From Robertmurraya sp047302285 (GTDB taxonomy: Bacteria > Bacillota > Bacilli > Bacillales > Cytobacillaceae): DNA of 64,000 nt. Shown here one piece after another: positions 41,169-50,714 of the stretch; within the stretch, counting starts at the first letter, position 1, and the number at the start of each line of letters is the position of its first letter. Below the pieces are notes generated by a model. It was not told the origin of the DNA, did not search any database, and was given only the letters and a program-made list of their open reading frames with translations. Where the stretch lies: contig NZ_CP154845.1 of NCBI RefSeq assembly GCF_047302285.1, forward strand, positions 2,170,001-2,234,000. The letters run 5' to 3'. Made by a program: the position numbers and the translations under genes.

Positions 41169-42008
41169 ATGAATATCCAGCAGAGTGACAAGTTAGAAAA
41201 TATTGAAGTGAAACTGTTGCTAGAGGGAATATATCAATGTTATGGACTCGATTTTAGAGATTATGCAGTGACTTCTATTCGGAGAAGAATTTTATATCGT
41301 ATGAAAGTAGATAATATCGAAACCATTACACAGCTATTAGATAGAATCTTCCATGATCCAAAAATGATGGAGAAGCTCTATTTTGACTTCTCTATTAATG
41401 TGTCGGAGATGTTTCGCGATCCAAGTTTCTTCTTGATAATGAGAAAAAAACTCCTTCCTGAATTAGCTAAATATCCACTTATCCGAATTTGGCATGCTGG
41501 ATGTTCAACGGGTGAGGAAGTCTATTCAATGGCGATTTTATTAAAGGAAGAAGGGCTTTTTGATAAGTCGAGAATCTATGCGACCGATATTAATGAAAAA
41601 GTATTGGAAGTAGCGAAAAAAGGGAAATTTCCATTAAAGAAGATGCAAGAATATACGAATAACTATGTGAATTCAGGAGGAGTACAAGATTTTTCTGCCT
41701 ATTATACAGTTCAAAATGACTTTGCGAAGTTTGACACAGACCTATCAAAAAATATTACCTTTGCACAGCATAATTTAGTGACAGATGGTTCTTTCAATGA
41801 GTTTCATATGATCATCTGCCGAAATGTACTTATTTATTTTAATAAATCATTACAGGAACGTGTTCATACTTTATTCTTTCACAGTTTAAGTAACAATGGT
41901 TTCCTTGGTCTTGGGAGCCGTGAAGGACTATTAAATAGAATGAAAGATTTATCCTATCAAGTGATCGATCAAAAAGAAAGAATCTATCAAAAGGAAACGG
42001 GGGTGTGA
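41169..42008 (+). CDS. CheR-type protein-glutamate methyltransferase (RsbM-like)
   Basis: A 279-residue SAM-dependent methyltransferase. CheR_N helical domain (about 1-75: LLLEGIYQCYGLDFRDYAVTSIRRRI), then the catalytic domain with RIWHAGCSTGEEVYSMAI (SAM loop), IYATDINEKVLEVAKKGKF and MIICRNVLIYF. No CheB esterase is nearby. It is expected to methylate glutamates of the adjacent hybrid kinase rather than a chemoreceptor. The GTGA overlap couples it to the next gene. Confidence 0.9.
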   Translation: MNIQQSDKLENIEVKLLLEGIYQCYGLDFRDYAVTSIRRRILYRMKVDNIETITQLLDRIFHDPKMMEKLYFDFSINVSEMFRDPSFFLIMRKKLLPELAKYPLIRIWHAGCSTGEEVYSMAILLKEEGLFDKSRIYATDINEKVLEVAKKGKFPLKKMQEYTNNYVNSGGVQDFSAYYTVQNDFAKFDTDLSKNITFAQHNLVTDGSFNEFHMIICRNVLIYFNKSLQERVHTLFFHSLSNNGFLGLGSREGLLNRMKDLSYQVIDQKERIYQKETGV

Positions 42009-43954
42009 GTACTATGGAGGATAAAAAAGTCAACATCCTATTAGTAGATGATCGTCCAGAAAACTTATTAGCATTAGAAGCCGTGCTCAATTCACCTGAT
42101 TATTGTCTCATACAGGCAAATTCAGGCATGGAGGCCTTGAAGTGGGTTCTTAAGAAAGAATTTGCTGTTATTTTGCTGGATGTTCAGATGCCTGAACTTA
42201 ACGGATTTGAAACAGCGAAAATGATTCGTGAACGAGAAAAAACAAAAGATGTCCCGATTATTTTTATTACAGCTTTAAGTCAAACACTTGAAAATATTCT
42301 TTATGGATATTCAGTTGGAGCAATCGATTACATATTAAAACCTGTGGACCCAATCATTTTAAAGTGTAAAGTTGATGGATTTGTTTCCATGTATTTACAT
42401 AAGAAAAAGGTAATTGAACAGAATGAGTTGATCACAACTAGAACAAAGGAATTAGAAACCGTTTCAGCTGAACTTCGAAAAAAAGAAGCAATGGCTCGCG
42501 CGGTGGGAGAGACTTCGATTGATACAATTGTTTCCTTTAATGAAGAGGGGGATATTCTATCTGTTAATCCTGCCGTAACATCCATGTTTGGTTATTCAAA
42601 TCATGAATTGATTGGTGAACGAGTCGATATTTTATTTGAATTTTCTATTGATGATATTCCGAAAAGAGCCAATGTTGACACGATCGGATTAAGAAAAAAC
42701 AAGTCCGTCTTTCCAATTGAAATCCACCTTGCAGATGCAGCAGTTGAAAACGAAAAAATATATGTATGTACGATCCGAGATATTACAGAAAGAAAGCTGT
42801 ATTTTGATCAGTTAGAAGGCTTAGTAGTGGAAAGGACGAAAGAACTTTATAAAATGAATAAAAATCTTCATCGAGAAATAGATGAAAAGAAGGCAACGCT
42901 AAAACAACTGTATGAAAGTGAGGAAAAATATCGTCTACTTGTAGAAAAAGCACCAGAGACCATTATCGTTAGAAAGGTGAAGAGCGACAAAATTACGTTC
43001 ATTAATGAAACGGGGGTACAGTTATTAAAAGGTAGATCCAAAGATGATATTGTTGGTATGAGTATGTATGATTTGATTCATTCATCTTATCATGAACGGG
43101 CAAAAAAGATTTTTAAGGAATTACAAGATGGATTACCAGTACGGCCATATGAAGAGAAATTTGTATGCTTAAATGGTGATATTATTGATATTCAGGTGAA
43201 GATTATACCGTTTGTTTATGGTGGAGAGGAATCATTACATATTGTCATTCGAGATGTAACGGAAATCAAACGCAATCAGGAATTTATACAGCAAACGGAA
43301 AAGTTAAGCGTGGTTGGAGAGCTTGCGGCAGGGATTGCTCACGAAATTCGTAACCCTTTAACTAGTTTAAAAGGTTTTACTCAATTATTAGATCATGAAT
43401 TTTCAACTGAAAGTGGTTATGTGGATATCATGATTTCCGAAATCGAACGCATTAACACTATTGTTGGTGAACTATTGCTGTTAGCAAAGCCAACACAGGA
43501 TGAGTTTAGGCAGGTTTGTTTAGAGGGTTTATTAGAAAATGTGCAAATGCTTATGAGTGCCCAGGCCAATTTACATGGCGTCGTGATCGAGCAAAGCTAC
43601 GATCGACCTATACATAATCTCCGTTTTAACGGTGTGGAGAATAAAATTAAACAAGTTTTTATAAATATTATAAAAAATGCGATCGAAGCAATGGAAAACG
43701 GCGGGAAGATCACCTTAGAAACGATAAAAATGGATTCTAACATTCTAATTGCTTTTCACGATACAGGTTCCGGAATCCCTTCTCATGTATTACATAAAAT
43801 TGGCAATCCTTTTTATACAACAAAAGAAAAAGGGACTGGACTTGGTTTAATGATTTCAAAAAGCATTATTGAAAGTCATGAAGGGGAATTGAGAATCAAT
43901 AGTGAAGTAGGAAAGGGAACAACAGTGGAAGTGTTACTTCCGGTTTGTGAGTAA
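42005..43954 (+). CDS. Receiver-PAS-PAS histidine kinase
   Basis: A 649-residue soluble protein. Receiver at the N-terminus (VNILLVDDRPENLLALEAVL, D59 in ILLDVQMPE, Lys in ILKPVDP), a coiled coil (about 125-170), a PAS domain (about 165-265), a second PAS (about 310-425), then HisKA with H446 in IAHEIRNPLTSLKGFTQLL and HATPase_c (DTGSGIP, GTGLGLMIS). The receiver could be phosphorylated by the hybrid kinase, relaying the signal to the PAS-kinase output; the final regulator is not in the locus. Start GTG 42005 (GTGA overlap) is chosen; ATG 42014 is possible. Confidence 0.85.
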   Translation: MSTMEDKKVNILLVDDRPENLLALEAVLNSPDYCLIQANSGMEALKWVLKKEFAVILLDVQMPELNGFETAKMIREREKTKDVPIIFITALSQTLENILYGYSVGAIDYILKPVDPIILKCKVDGFVSMYLHKKKVIEQNELITTRTKELETVSAELRKKEAMARAVGETSIDTIVSFNEEGDILSVNPAVTSMFGYSNHELIGERVDILFEFSIDDIPKRANVDTIGLRKNKSVFPIEIHLADAAVENEKIYVCTIRDITERKLYFDQLEGLVVERTKELYKMNKNLHREIDEKKATLKQLYESEEKYRLLVEKAPETIIVRKVKSDKITFINETGVQLLKGRSKDDIVGMSMYDLIHSSYHERAKKIFKELQDGLPVRPYEEKFVCLNGDIIDIQVKIIPFVYGGEESLHIVIRDVTEIKRNQEFIQQTEKLSVVGELAAGIAHEIRNPLTSLKGFTQLLDHEFSTESGYVDIMISEIERINTIVGELLLLAKPTQDEFRQVCLEGLLENVQMLMSAQANLHGVVIEQSYDRPIHNLRFNGVENKIKQVFINIIKNAIEAMENGGKITLETIKMDSNILIAFHDTGSGIPSHVLHKIGNPFYTTKEKGTGLGLMISKSIIESHEGELRINSEVGKGTTVEVLLPVCE

Positions 43955-44017
43955 ATACTAAAGTTAGAGAGCAATAAAAAGAGTACATGTACATATATGA
44001 ATCAGGCAGATTTAAAT

Positions 44018-44055
44018 AAAAAGCTGACTCCACATAAAAAGGAGACAGCTTTTTT
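44018..44055. terminator. Bidirectional terminator
   Basis: AAAAAGCTGACTCC and GGAGACAGCTTTTT pair with one mismatch around a 9-base loop, between convergent genes. Confidence 0.9.
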
Positions 44056-44815
44056 AATAGTATAATGGATATTTATTTTTTTCAAAAAATAGTATCGTTT
44101 CCTTATCTATTCTATCGTCTGTCACGACGCCACTCACTTCCTCGGCATGGCAGATTTTGATCATCGCATGCTGACCGAATTTATGATGATCGGCTACAGC
44201 ATAGATCTGATTGGCATTACGGAACATCGCTGTTTTTACCTCATACTCGTCAAAACCATAATCCATAAAGCCAAGCTCGGGAGTGAAGCCGGATACACTC
44301 ATGAAAAAGGTATCGATTTGGAAACGCTCGATATATTGGATCGCAGAGGCGCCACCGATAAAAAGTTCCCCATTGTTTATTTCTCCGCCGGGAAGCAGAA
44401 CCGTCCATTTCGTATTGAGAGCCATCTGCTGTGCATTGAGCAGGTCATTCGTCAAAACAGTTAATTGCTTAAAATGGTTCATTAACTCCTGAACGATGGT
44501 GAGGTTTGTCGTGCTCGCGTCAAAAGCGATGAAGTCACCTTCTTTCACCAACGGCACACAGTTTCTCGCGAGGTTTTGTTTTTCTTTTATATGTACCGTT
44601 TTTCGTTCAATAAAGTTCTTGGCCTGGGTATTCTTTTTGATGGCAATTGCTCCGCCATACACTCTTTTTAAAAATTGCTCCGCTTCCAGTTCCTCCAAAT
44701 CTCGACGAATCGTTTCCATGGACACGTTAAATGTCTCACTTAAATGCTTTACTTGGACAGTTCTGTGTTTATGCAATTCCTCAAGGATGATATTAAATCT
44801 TTCGTTTTTTTTCAA
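44054..44815 (-). CDS. DeoR/GlpR-family transcriptional repressor
   Basis: A 253-residue sugar-phosphate-responsive repressor. DeoR HTH (about 5-58) with VKHLSETFNVSMETIRRDLEELE and LKRVYGGA, then the DeoRC effector domain with the FIAFDASTTNLTIVQEL phosphate-binding signature and TVLLPGGEIN. It is divergent from the ABC/PHP/HAD genes and most likely represses them until a phosphorylated sugar or polyol appears. The start lies 10 bases downstream of GGAG. Confidence 0.88.
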   Translation of the reverse strand: MKKNERFNIILEELHKHRTVQVKHLSETFNVSMETIRRDLEELEAEQFLKRVYGGAIAIKKNTQAKNFIERKTVHIKEKQNLARNCVPLVKEGDFIAFDASTTNLTIVQELMNHFKQLTVLTNDLLNAQQMALNTKWTVLLPGGEINNGELFIGGASAIQYIERFQIDTFFMSVSGFTPELGFMDYGFDEYEVKTAMFRNANQIYAVADHHKFGQHAMIKICHAEEVSGVVTDDRIDKETILFFEKNKYPLYY

Positions 44816-44882
44816 AAAACCAACTCCTTTATCCAGATCTTATACGAATAATGTGGGATTGAAAAGAAAAATGTGAGTTTAG

Positions 44883-44899
44883 TGTGATTTATTTACACA
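44883..44899. promoter_or_regulatory. Candidate operator in the divergent promoter region
   Basis: TGTGA and ACACA arms 7 bases apart, between the deoR-type gene and the ABC operon. DeoR sites vary, so this is only a candidate. Confidence 0.3.
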
Positions 44900-44985
44900 A
44901 ACACAATATAAAGTTATCGAATCCTACATAAAAACAGATTTTTCTTGTGGTATTCTGAAAATGGATTAAGAAGGGGAGTGAAAAT

Positions 44986-46086
44986 ATGCCCATTATCGAA
45001 TTGAAAAAAATTTCGAAAAGCTATGATCAACATTCGAATGTCATCGAGGATTTCAATTTATCTATCGAACAAGGTGAGTTTGTTGTCTTCCTTGGACCGT
45101 CTGGCTGTGGAAAATCAACAACATTACGTATGATTGCCGGACTTGAATCGATTACAAATGGGGATTTGTTTATTAAAGGAAAGCGCCAGAATGATATTCC
45201 AGCCAAAAATCGAGATATTGCCATGGTCTTTCAAAGCTATGCACTTTATCCGCATATGACTGTTTTTGAAAACATCGGCTTCGGCTTACGGGTACGAAAA
45301 GTGAATAAACGCCTCATCAAGGAAAAAGTCGAACAAGCAGCAGAGCTTTTAAATCTGACTCCTTTCTTAAAGCGGAAGCCGAAGGATTTATCTGGTGGAC
45401 AGATGCAAAGGGTCGCATTAGGAAGAGCGCTCGTTCGCGATACAGATATTTTCCTAATGGACGAGCCGTTATCCAATTTGGATGCTAAGCTTCGAACGAC
45501 GATGCGCGAAGAGCTTGTTCAATTGCATAGAAAACTAGGAGCAACTACTATTTTTGTCACGCATGATCAAACAGAAGCGATGACGATGGGTGATAAAATC
45601 GTTATTTTGAACAACGGCAAAGTCCAGCAAATTGGCAAGCCAACAGAGATCTACCATTACCCGGCTAATCTCTTTGTCGCAAGCTTTATCGGTTCGCCAG
45701 CCATGAATCTGCTATCGGTGAAAAAAGAAACCGATCGCTTTGTTTTCGCAAGCTATCCGCTGGAAACTCCTGATTTCACGAAAGAACCACAGGATCTTAT
45801 TCTAGGAATTCGTCCGGAGGACTGCCACATTTCTACAATAGAAGGTTATCCTCTTGAGATTACTTTTATCGAAGAAATGGGCTCAGACCAATTTATTCAC
45901 GGGATTGCAGACGGCCAGAAGGTGATTATCAGAGAACTGCCAGATAAAAAATTCCAGATTGGCGAACACATTTTCTTTACGGTCAATCCAGAAAAAATTA
46001 GCTGGTTTGACAAGGCGACCGGTGAACGTTTGCGGCTAAAATTGGAAAAAAATCGGAGCAAACAATTGAGGGCGAATTATGGATAA
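44986..46086 (+). CDS. ABC transporter ATP-binding protein (UgpC/MalK family)
   Basis: A 366-residue CUT1-type ATPase: Walker A GPSGCGKS (near 36-43), signature LSGGQMQR, Walker B IFLMDEPLSNLD, and an OB/TOBE regulatory tail (about 240-360). MalK-like ATPases serve importers of oligosaccharides, polyols or glycerol-3-phosphate. AAGGGGAG seven bases ahead of the ATG. It overlaps the permease gene by 8 bases. First gene of a six-gene operon controlled by the divergent DeoR protein. Confidence 0.9.
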   Translation: MPIIELKKISKSYDQHSNVIEDFNLSIEQGEFVVFLGPSGCGKSTTLRMIAGLESITNGDLFIKGKRQNDIPAKNRDIAMVFQSYALYPHMTVFENIGFGLRVRKVNKRLIKEKVEQAAELLNLTPFLKRKPKDLSGGQMQRVALGRALVRDTDIFLMDEPLSNLDAKLRTTMREELVQLHRKLGATTIFVTHDQTEAMTMGDKIVILNNGKVQQIGKPTEIYHYPANLFVASFIGSPAMNLLSVKKETDRFVFASYPLETPDFTKEPQDLILGIRPEDCHISTIEGYPLEITFIEEMGSDQFIHGIADGQKVIIRELPDKKFQIGEHIFFTVNPEKISWFDKATGERLRLKLEKNRSKQLRANYG

Positions 46087-46951
46087 TAAAGCAACGATCT
46101 CGCAGATTCTTCTATATGTGTTGATTCCATTGATTCCGCTAGTCATCTTTTGGATCCTTCCATTAATCGTTTCGGTCTGGCTGAGCTTTACAAACTGGGA
46201 TTATATCAGTCCAAGCTATGAATATGTGGGAATAAGCAATTACACGAACATACTTACGGACAAAGCGTTTTTGCAAGCATTAGTCAATACGATCTTTTTT
46301 GCCCTTGCAACCGTTGTGCCGATTTTATTTTTTGGCTTTGTGTTTGCGGTTATGTTGAACAGGCTGAAACGAAACGTTACGTTTCTTCAAGGGATTATGT
46401 TTGCCCCTTGGATTACACCGATGATTGGAATGTCGATCGTCTGGTCTTGGATGTTTGATCCGCGAATCGGGCCAATCAATCAATTTATTGGAATGATCGG
46501 ACTGTCGGAACCGAAATGGCTAACTGATTCTGAAACGGCGATGTGGGCTGTCGTCATTGTGACAGTCTGGAAAAATATTGGCTGGGCAATTCTTTTCTTC
46601 TCTGATGCCTTGTCTAAAATTCCAAAAGGATTATTTGAAGTGGCAGATGTTGAAGGCGCCAGCTGGTGGTACCGCCTCCGGGATGTATTGATTCCGCTTG
46701 TTTCACCGACAACACTATTTTTATTTATCATTTTAACCTTAGACTCCTTGCAGGCTTATGACCAAATCAATGTGCTAACCCAAGGCGGACCAGCCGGTAG
46801 CACAAGAACTTTATTGTACTTATATTATGAAATGGCCTTCCAGCAATTTAACATGGGGGCAGCGACTGCGGTCGCTGTGTTGATTCTGATTATTTCCGCT
46901 CTTCTGGCATTCATCTCAATGAAGATCTCGAAAAAATATGTATTTTACTAA
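46079..46951 (+). CDS. ABC sugar-type permease (UgpA/MalF family)
   Basis: A 290-residue permease with six helices and the EAA loop FEVADVEGASWWYRLRDVLIPLVSPT. CUT1 family partner of the following permease. ATG behind GAGG, inside the end of the ATPase gene. Confidence 0.9.
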   Translation: MDNKATISQILLYVLIPLIPLVIFWILPLIVSVWLSFTNWDYISPSYEYVGISNYTNILTDKAFLQALVNTIFFALATVVPILFFGFVFAVMLNRLKRNVTFLQGIMFAPWITPMIGMSIVWSWMFDPRIGPINQFIGMIGLSEPKWLTDSETAMWAVVIVTVWKNIGWAILFFSDALSKIPKGLFEVADVEGASWWYRLRDVLIPLVSPTTLFLFIILTLDSLQAYDQINVLTQGGPAGSTRTLLYLYYEMAFQQFNMGAATAVAVLILIISALLAFISMKISKKYVFY

Positions 46952-46965
46952 GGGGGTGGAGAAGA

Positions 46966-47805
46966 GTGCTAAAAGCAAATCGATTCGAAAAGCTGAGCTT
47001 ATTTTTGATCCTTTTAGTGATCGGTCTCTTTATGGTCTATCCGATGGTCTGGATGCTGCTTAGCTCATTAAAAACGACAGAGGAAGTTTTGGGCAGCACG
47101 ATGACAATTCTACCGAGTAATCCGCAATGGTCGAATTTCTCTGGAGCACTGGAAATGGCCCCATTCCTGCGTTATATCTGGAACAGTTTTTCAACAGCCT
47201 TCGTCATTGTCCTGATGCAATTGTTCCTATCCAGCCTGTTAGCATATTCTTTAACGCAAATGGAATTTAAAGGGCGCAACTCACTGTTCATGGTGATTTT
47301 ATGTACATATATGCTTCCAGCGGCCGCTACCTATGTTCCTAGTTATGTGATTATTTCAAGGCTTGGCTTGATGGATTCTCTCTCGGGCATTGTTGTATCC
47401 AACCTCGTTAACGTGTTTACGATCTTTCTGCTCAGACAGAATTTCCTGAAAGTGCCGCGAGAATTGATTGAAGCAGCTCGCGCTGATGGATCCTCTGAGT
47501 GGACAATTCTTTGGAAGGTTGTCGTGCCGATGTCAAAGAATGCGATCATCAATGCTTCGATTCTTAGCTTTATCGGCAATTTTAATAATTATTTATGGCC
47601 TTCATTAATTACTAATAGTCAAGAAAACTACTTGATTTCCGTTGGACTTAATCGATTTTTCAACAGTCAAGGGGCATTCGGTGATACATTTCCATTGATT
47701 ATGGCAGCAACAGTCATTTCGGTTCTGCCATTGTTGCTGGTGTATTTCCTTTTACAAAAATTCTTTATTGGAGCAGTCAGTTCCTCTTCGGGGGTGAAGG
47801 GCTAG
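46966..47805 (+). CDS. ABC sugar-type permease (UgpE/MalG family)
   Basis: A 279-residue permease with six helices and the EAA loop LIEAARADGSSEWTILWKVVVPMSKNA. GTG start with GGGTGGAG four bases ahead, 14 bases after the first permease gene. Forms a heterodimeric channel with it. Confidence 0.9.
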   Translation: MLKANRFEKLSLFLILLVIGLFMVYPMVWMLLSSLKTTEEVLGSTMTILPSNPQWSNFSGALEMAPFLRYIWNSFSTAFVIVLMQLFLSSLLAYSLTQMEFKGRNSLFMVILCTYMLPAAATYVPSYVIISRLGLMDSLSGIVVSNLVNVFTIFLLRQNFLKVPRELIEAARADGSSEWTILWKVVVPMSKNAIINASILSFIGNFNNYLWPSLITNSQENYLISVGLNRFFNSQGAFGDTFPLIMAATVISVLPLLLVYFLLQKFFIGAVSSSSGVKG

Positions 47806-47872
47806 AATACGTAAATTAAACAATTAAACAAATAAACAATTATTCAATTTAAAAAAGGAGAAGTGAAATTCT

Positions 47873-49195
47873 ATGAAAAAATTAAAATCGTTCATGATTA
47901 TCATGCTTTTGCTTTCTTTATTAGCTGCTTGTGCAAGCGACGGTTCAAGTAATTCTGCATCGTCCGAAGATAAGCAGGCGGGAGCTGGCAGTGGCAAAGC
48001 AGTAGAAATTGAATTTTGGTATGGATTAGGATCTGTGGCTGGAGAAACGATGGAATCGATTATTGCTGATTTTAACGCTTCCCAGGAAGAAGTCGTTGTC
48101 AAAGGTGTACAGCAGGCCGATTACAGTGAAACATGGCAGAAAGTTCAAGCAGCTATAGCGGCGAAAAAAGCCCCGGCTGTGTTTATTGCTGATGTAGGGA
48201 TTGCCAATGCATATGGCGGGGAAGAAGGAATTTTACAATCATTAGATGAGTATATGGATGCTACAGATTTTAATAAAGAAGATTTGCTTCCAGTCTTTAC
48301 TGAACCAAATATCGTTGATGGAAACACGTATGCTCTTCCAGCTTATGGGACAACACAAATCATGTATTTTAATAAAAATGTGTTTGAAGCAGCTGGTGTA
48401 AATCCTGATGACGCTTTCGTTTCATGGGAAAAATTAGCCGAAAGTTCAAAAGCAATACAAGAAAAATCAGAGGCTGAATTTGGTCATATGATTATGTGGG
48501 GTTCTGGAAATTTAGTCGATATAGCCTTAAGCAATGGTGGTCAAATAGTAAGTAAAGATGGCAAAGAAGTAGTAATTAATTCTCCTGAATGGGTTGAGGC
48601 ATGGGAATTTGCCCGTAAAAATATTCATGAAGAGAAAACGATGGGGCTTATTTCTGGCGGTCAAGGTTGGGAGTATTGGTACAAAACAATTGACCAAGTC
48701 ATGAATGGAAATGCTGGCGGCTATACAGGTTCTTCTGGTGACCGCGGAGACTTAGATTTCTCCTTTATTGATGCAAGAGAGCAGCCAGGTCTGAATGGTA
48801 ATATAGGAAAACCGATGGCTGGCGCATTAAGTATGCTAATCCCAAAAGCGAAAGAACAAGCCGAAAAAGATGCAGCATTTAAATGGATGCAATATTTTAC
48901 AAGTCCTGAAGTTCAAGCACAATGGTCGATGAAAATCGGTTATATCCCTGTCCGTGAATCAACGATGGAAGTAGCAGAGTATAAGAATCATGTTGAAGAA
49001 AATCCTTATGCAGGCATTCCTTATAAGCAAGCCTTGCATGCTTCACCTAGCTTTATTGATCCAACTGGTGGCAAAATTACGGATGCCTTAACGATTGCTG
49101 CAGATAAAGTGGAATTACAAAATGTTCCTGCTAAAGAGGCGTTAGATGAAGCACAAGAGGTCGCACAAAAAGCATTAGATGAAGTCAATAAATAA
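47873..49195 (+). CDS. ABC substrate-binding lipoprotein (UgpB/family 1)
   Basis: A 440-residue lipoprotein: lipobox LLAAC, a Ser/Ala/Gly-rich linker, then a family 1 binding fold (EIEFWYGLGSVAGETMESIIADFNASQ ... VPAYGTTQIMYFNKNVFEAAG-like region). The WYGLG start and overall layout resemble the glycerol-3-phosphate/glycerophosphodiester binder UgpB more than maltose binders. Substrate identity is inferred from this and from the phosphoesterase genes behind it. GGAG precedes the ATG. Confidence 0.87.
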   Translation: MKKLKSFMIIMLLLSLLAACASDGSSNSASSEDKQAGAGSGKAVEIEFWYGLGSVAGETMESIIADFNASQEEVVVKGVQQADYSETWQKVQAAIAAKKAPAVFIADVGIANAYGGEEGILQSLDEYMDATDFNKEDLLPVFTEPNIVDGNTYALPAYGTTQIMYFNKNVFEAAGVNPDDAFVSWEKLAESSKAIQEKSEAEFGHMIMWGSGNLVDIALSNGGQIVSKDGKEVVINSPEWVEAWEFARKNIHEEKTMGLISGGQGWEYWYKTIDQVMNGNAGGYTGSSGDRGDLDFSFIDAREQPGLNGNIGKPMAGALSMLIPKAKEQAEKDAAFKWMQYFTSPEVQAQWSMKIGYIPVRESTMEVAEYKNHVEENPYAGIPYKQALHASPSFIDPTGGKITDALTIAADKVELQNVPAKEALDEAQEVAQKALDEVNK

Positions 49196-49206
49196 GAGAG
49201 ATTCAT

Positions 49207-49232
49207 AAGGAGAGATTTACCTATCTCTCCTT
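49207..49232 (+). terminator. Intra-operon hairpin after the binding-protein gene
   Basis: AAGGAGAGA pairs with TCTCTCCTT around an 8-base loop and lacks a T-run. Likely stabilises the upstream mRNA or weakly attenuates read-through into the esterase gene. Confidence 0.6.
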
Positions 49233-49256
49233 CATTCAAATAGGAGGGAATATTGA

Positions 49257-50714
49257 ATGAAAAGTTCTATTATCATCCCGATCAAACCATTTGCTGTTAA
49301 ATTAGATCAATCTATCGATAAAAATAGATTGAAAGAACATGTGATTCATAGAATGAGCTTTGAAGTCGATAAACGATATGAACAGCTAGTGATTACTTTT
49401 CAGGGAGATAAGATCAGGTGGTTTACATGTAATGTTTATCATCAAAATGAAGTGCGTGGACAAGCGTTGCAAACGATGAAAAAACCAATGGAGACGATCT
49501 GCATCGGGAGTGAAGAGACATTTAATTCCGCAACATCGGTTCCAGGAATGATTATGCCGGGTTCTTGGGAAGTCGAATTTGAGTTTTTCCCTGATGCGGC
49601 TGAAACCATTGAATTAGAAGTAAATTATGAGTTGCGTGAGCGGGGGGAAGTATCTCGCGATTATCTGGAAAATCAGCGCGATATTTATGTGCCGCTGGAG
49701 TTAATTCACACGGCCAAAAAATGGTATAAAGGCGATTTCCATACCCATACCCATTATAGTGATGGGGAGATGACAAGAGAACGGAATTTAGAGAGTGCGA
49801 AAAATCAAAAATTGGATTTCTTCGTGGCAACCGATCATAATCTAGTTACCCATTATTGGCCAAACGAAGAGGATGTACTGCCATTTCCAGGGACCGAATT
49901 GACTGCACCTGGCGGCCACGGGAATTTTTTATTTGCTGAAAAACCAATCTTTCGAAATTGTTGTTTAGCAGATATGTACTCTGAAGAAGGGGTTAATAGA
50001 ATTATTGAATGCAACTTGGACAATGGATTATTCTCTATCAATCATCCGTTTTTGTCGCCATGGGCATGGTTAATGCGCGAAACGAAATTGGACATGGTCA
50101 CTTCATTAGAGCTTTGCAATGATCCAACCTATTCAGAGAATCGTGTAGCGACAGAAAAAGCATTAACTTTTTGGTCAGTCTTATTGAATGATGGCTACCA
50201 TATCACTGGTATCGGCGGTTCTGATAGTCATTTATTGCCTGAAGAGAAGTATCCAGAAGCAACAGAGCCTTCGCTGATCGGTGACCCGGGTACATATATT
50301 TATGCGGACGGTTTAACAGCAGAAGCTTTAAAGGCAGGAATCCAAGCAGGGCATGCCGTACTAAGCCGAGATGGATTTATTGATATTAAAGTAAGTGGAG
50401 AAGAGCTGCTGCCAGGAGATACGCTTTTGAAGGGAACTGGTGTCTTCGATGTAATATTGGAACGAGTAGCTCCTGCAAAAATTCAATGGGTCGTCGATGG
50501 AGAAATTGTAAAAGTTGATGAAAGTAACGAAGCAAGCTATGAATATCAGTTTGAAGACGGAAGCTATCATTGGATCAGAGTCGATGTCCGTGATACTGAG
50601 GATCGCTTTATTGGGACATCAAATCCCTTTTATTGGGGGAAAAAACAAACATCATTACGAACTTGGGGAGACGCGCTGGATGAATGGAATCGAAAAAAAA
50701 GCAATACTTTTTGA
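49257..50714 (+). CDS. PHP-domain metal-dependent phosphoesterase (CehA/McbA-like)
   Basis: A 485-residue protein. The first 155 residues are a beta-rich domain; the PHP hydrolase domain (about 157-380) has the metal ligands in GDFHTHTHYSDGEMT, VATDHN, PGTELT, SINHPF and GGSDSH; the last 90 residues are beta-rich again. PHP enzymes of this type cleave phosphodiesters or carbamate/ester bonds. No signal peptide, so it acts on the imported compound in the cytosol. GGAGGG nine bases ahead of the ATG. The end overlaps the HAD gene by 35 bases. Confidence 0.85.
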   Translation: MKSSIIIPIKPFAVKLDQSIDKNRLKEHVIHRMSFEVDKRYEQLVITFQGDKIRWFTCNVYHQNEVRGQALQTMKKPMETICIGSEETFNSATSVPGMIMPGSWEVEFEFFPDAAETIELEVNYELRERGEVSRDYLENQRDIYVPLELIHTAKKWYKGDFHTHTHYSDGEMTRERNLESAKNQKLDFFVATDHNLVTHYWPNEEDVLPFPGTELTAPGGHGNFLFAEKPIFRNCCLADMYSEEGVNRIIECNLDNGLFSINHPFLSPWAWLMRETKLDMVTSLELCNDPTYSENRVATEKALTFWSVLLNDGYHITGIGGSDSHLLPEEKYPEATEPSLIGDPGTYIYADGLTAEALKAGIQAGHAVLSRDGFIDIKVSGEELLPGDTLLKGTGVFDVILERVAPAKIQWVVDGEIVKVDESNEASYEYQFEDGSYHWIRVDVRDTEDRFIGTSNPFYWGKKQTSLRTWGDALDEWNRKKSNTF

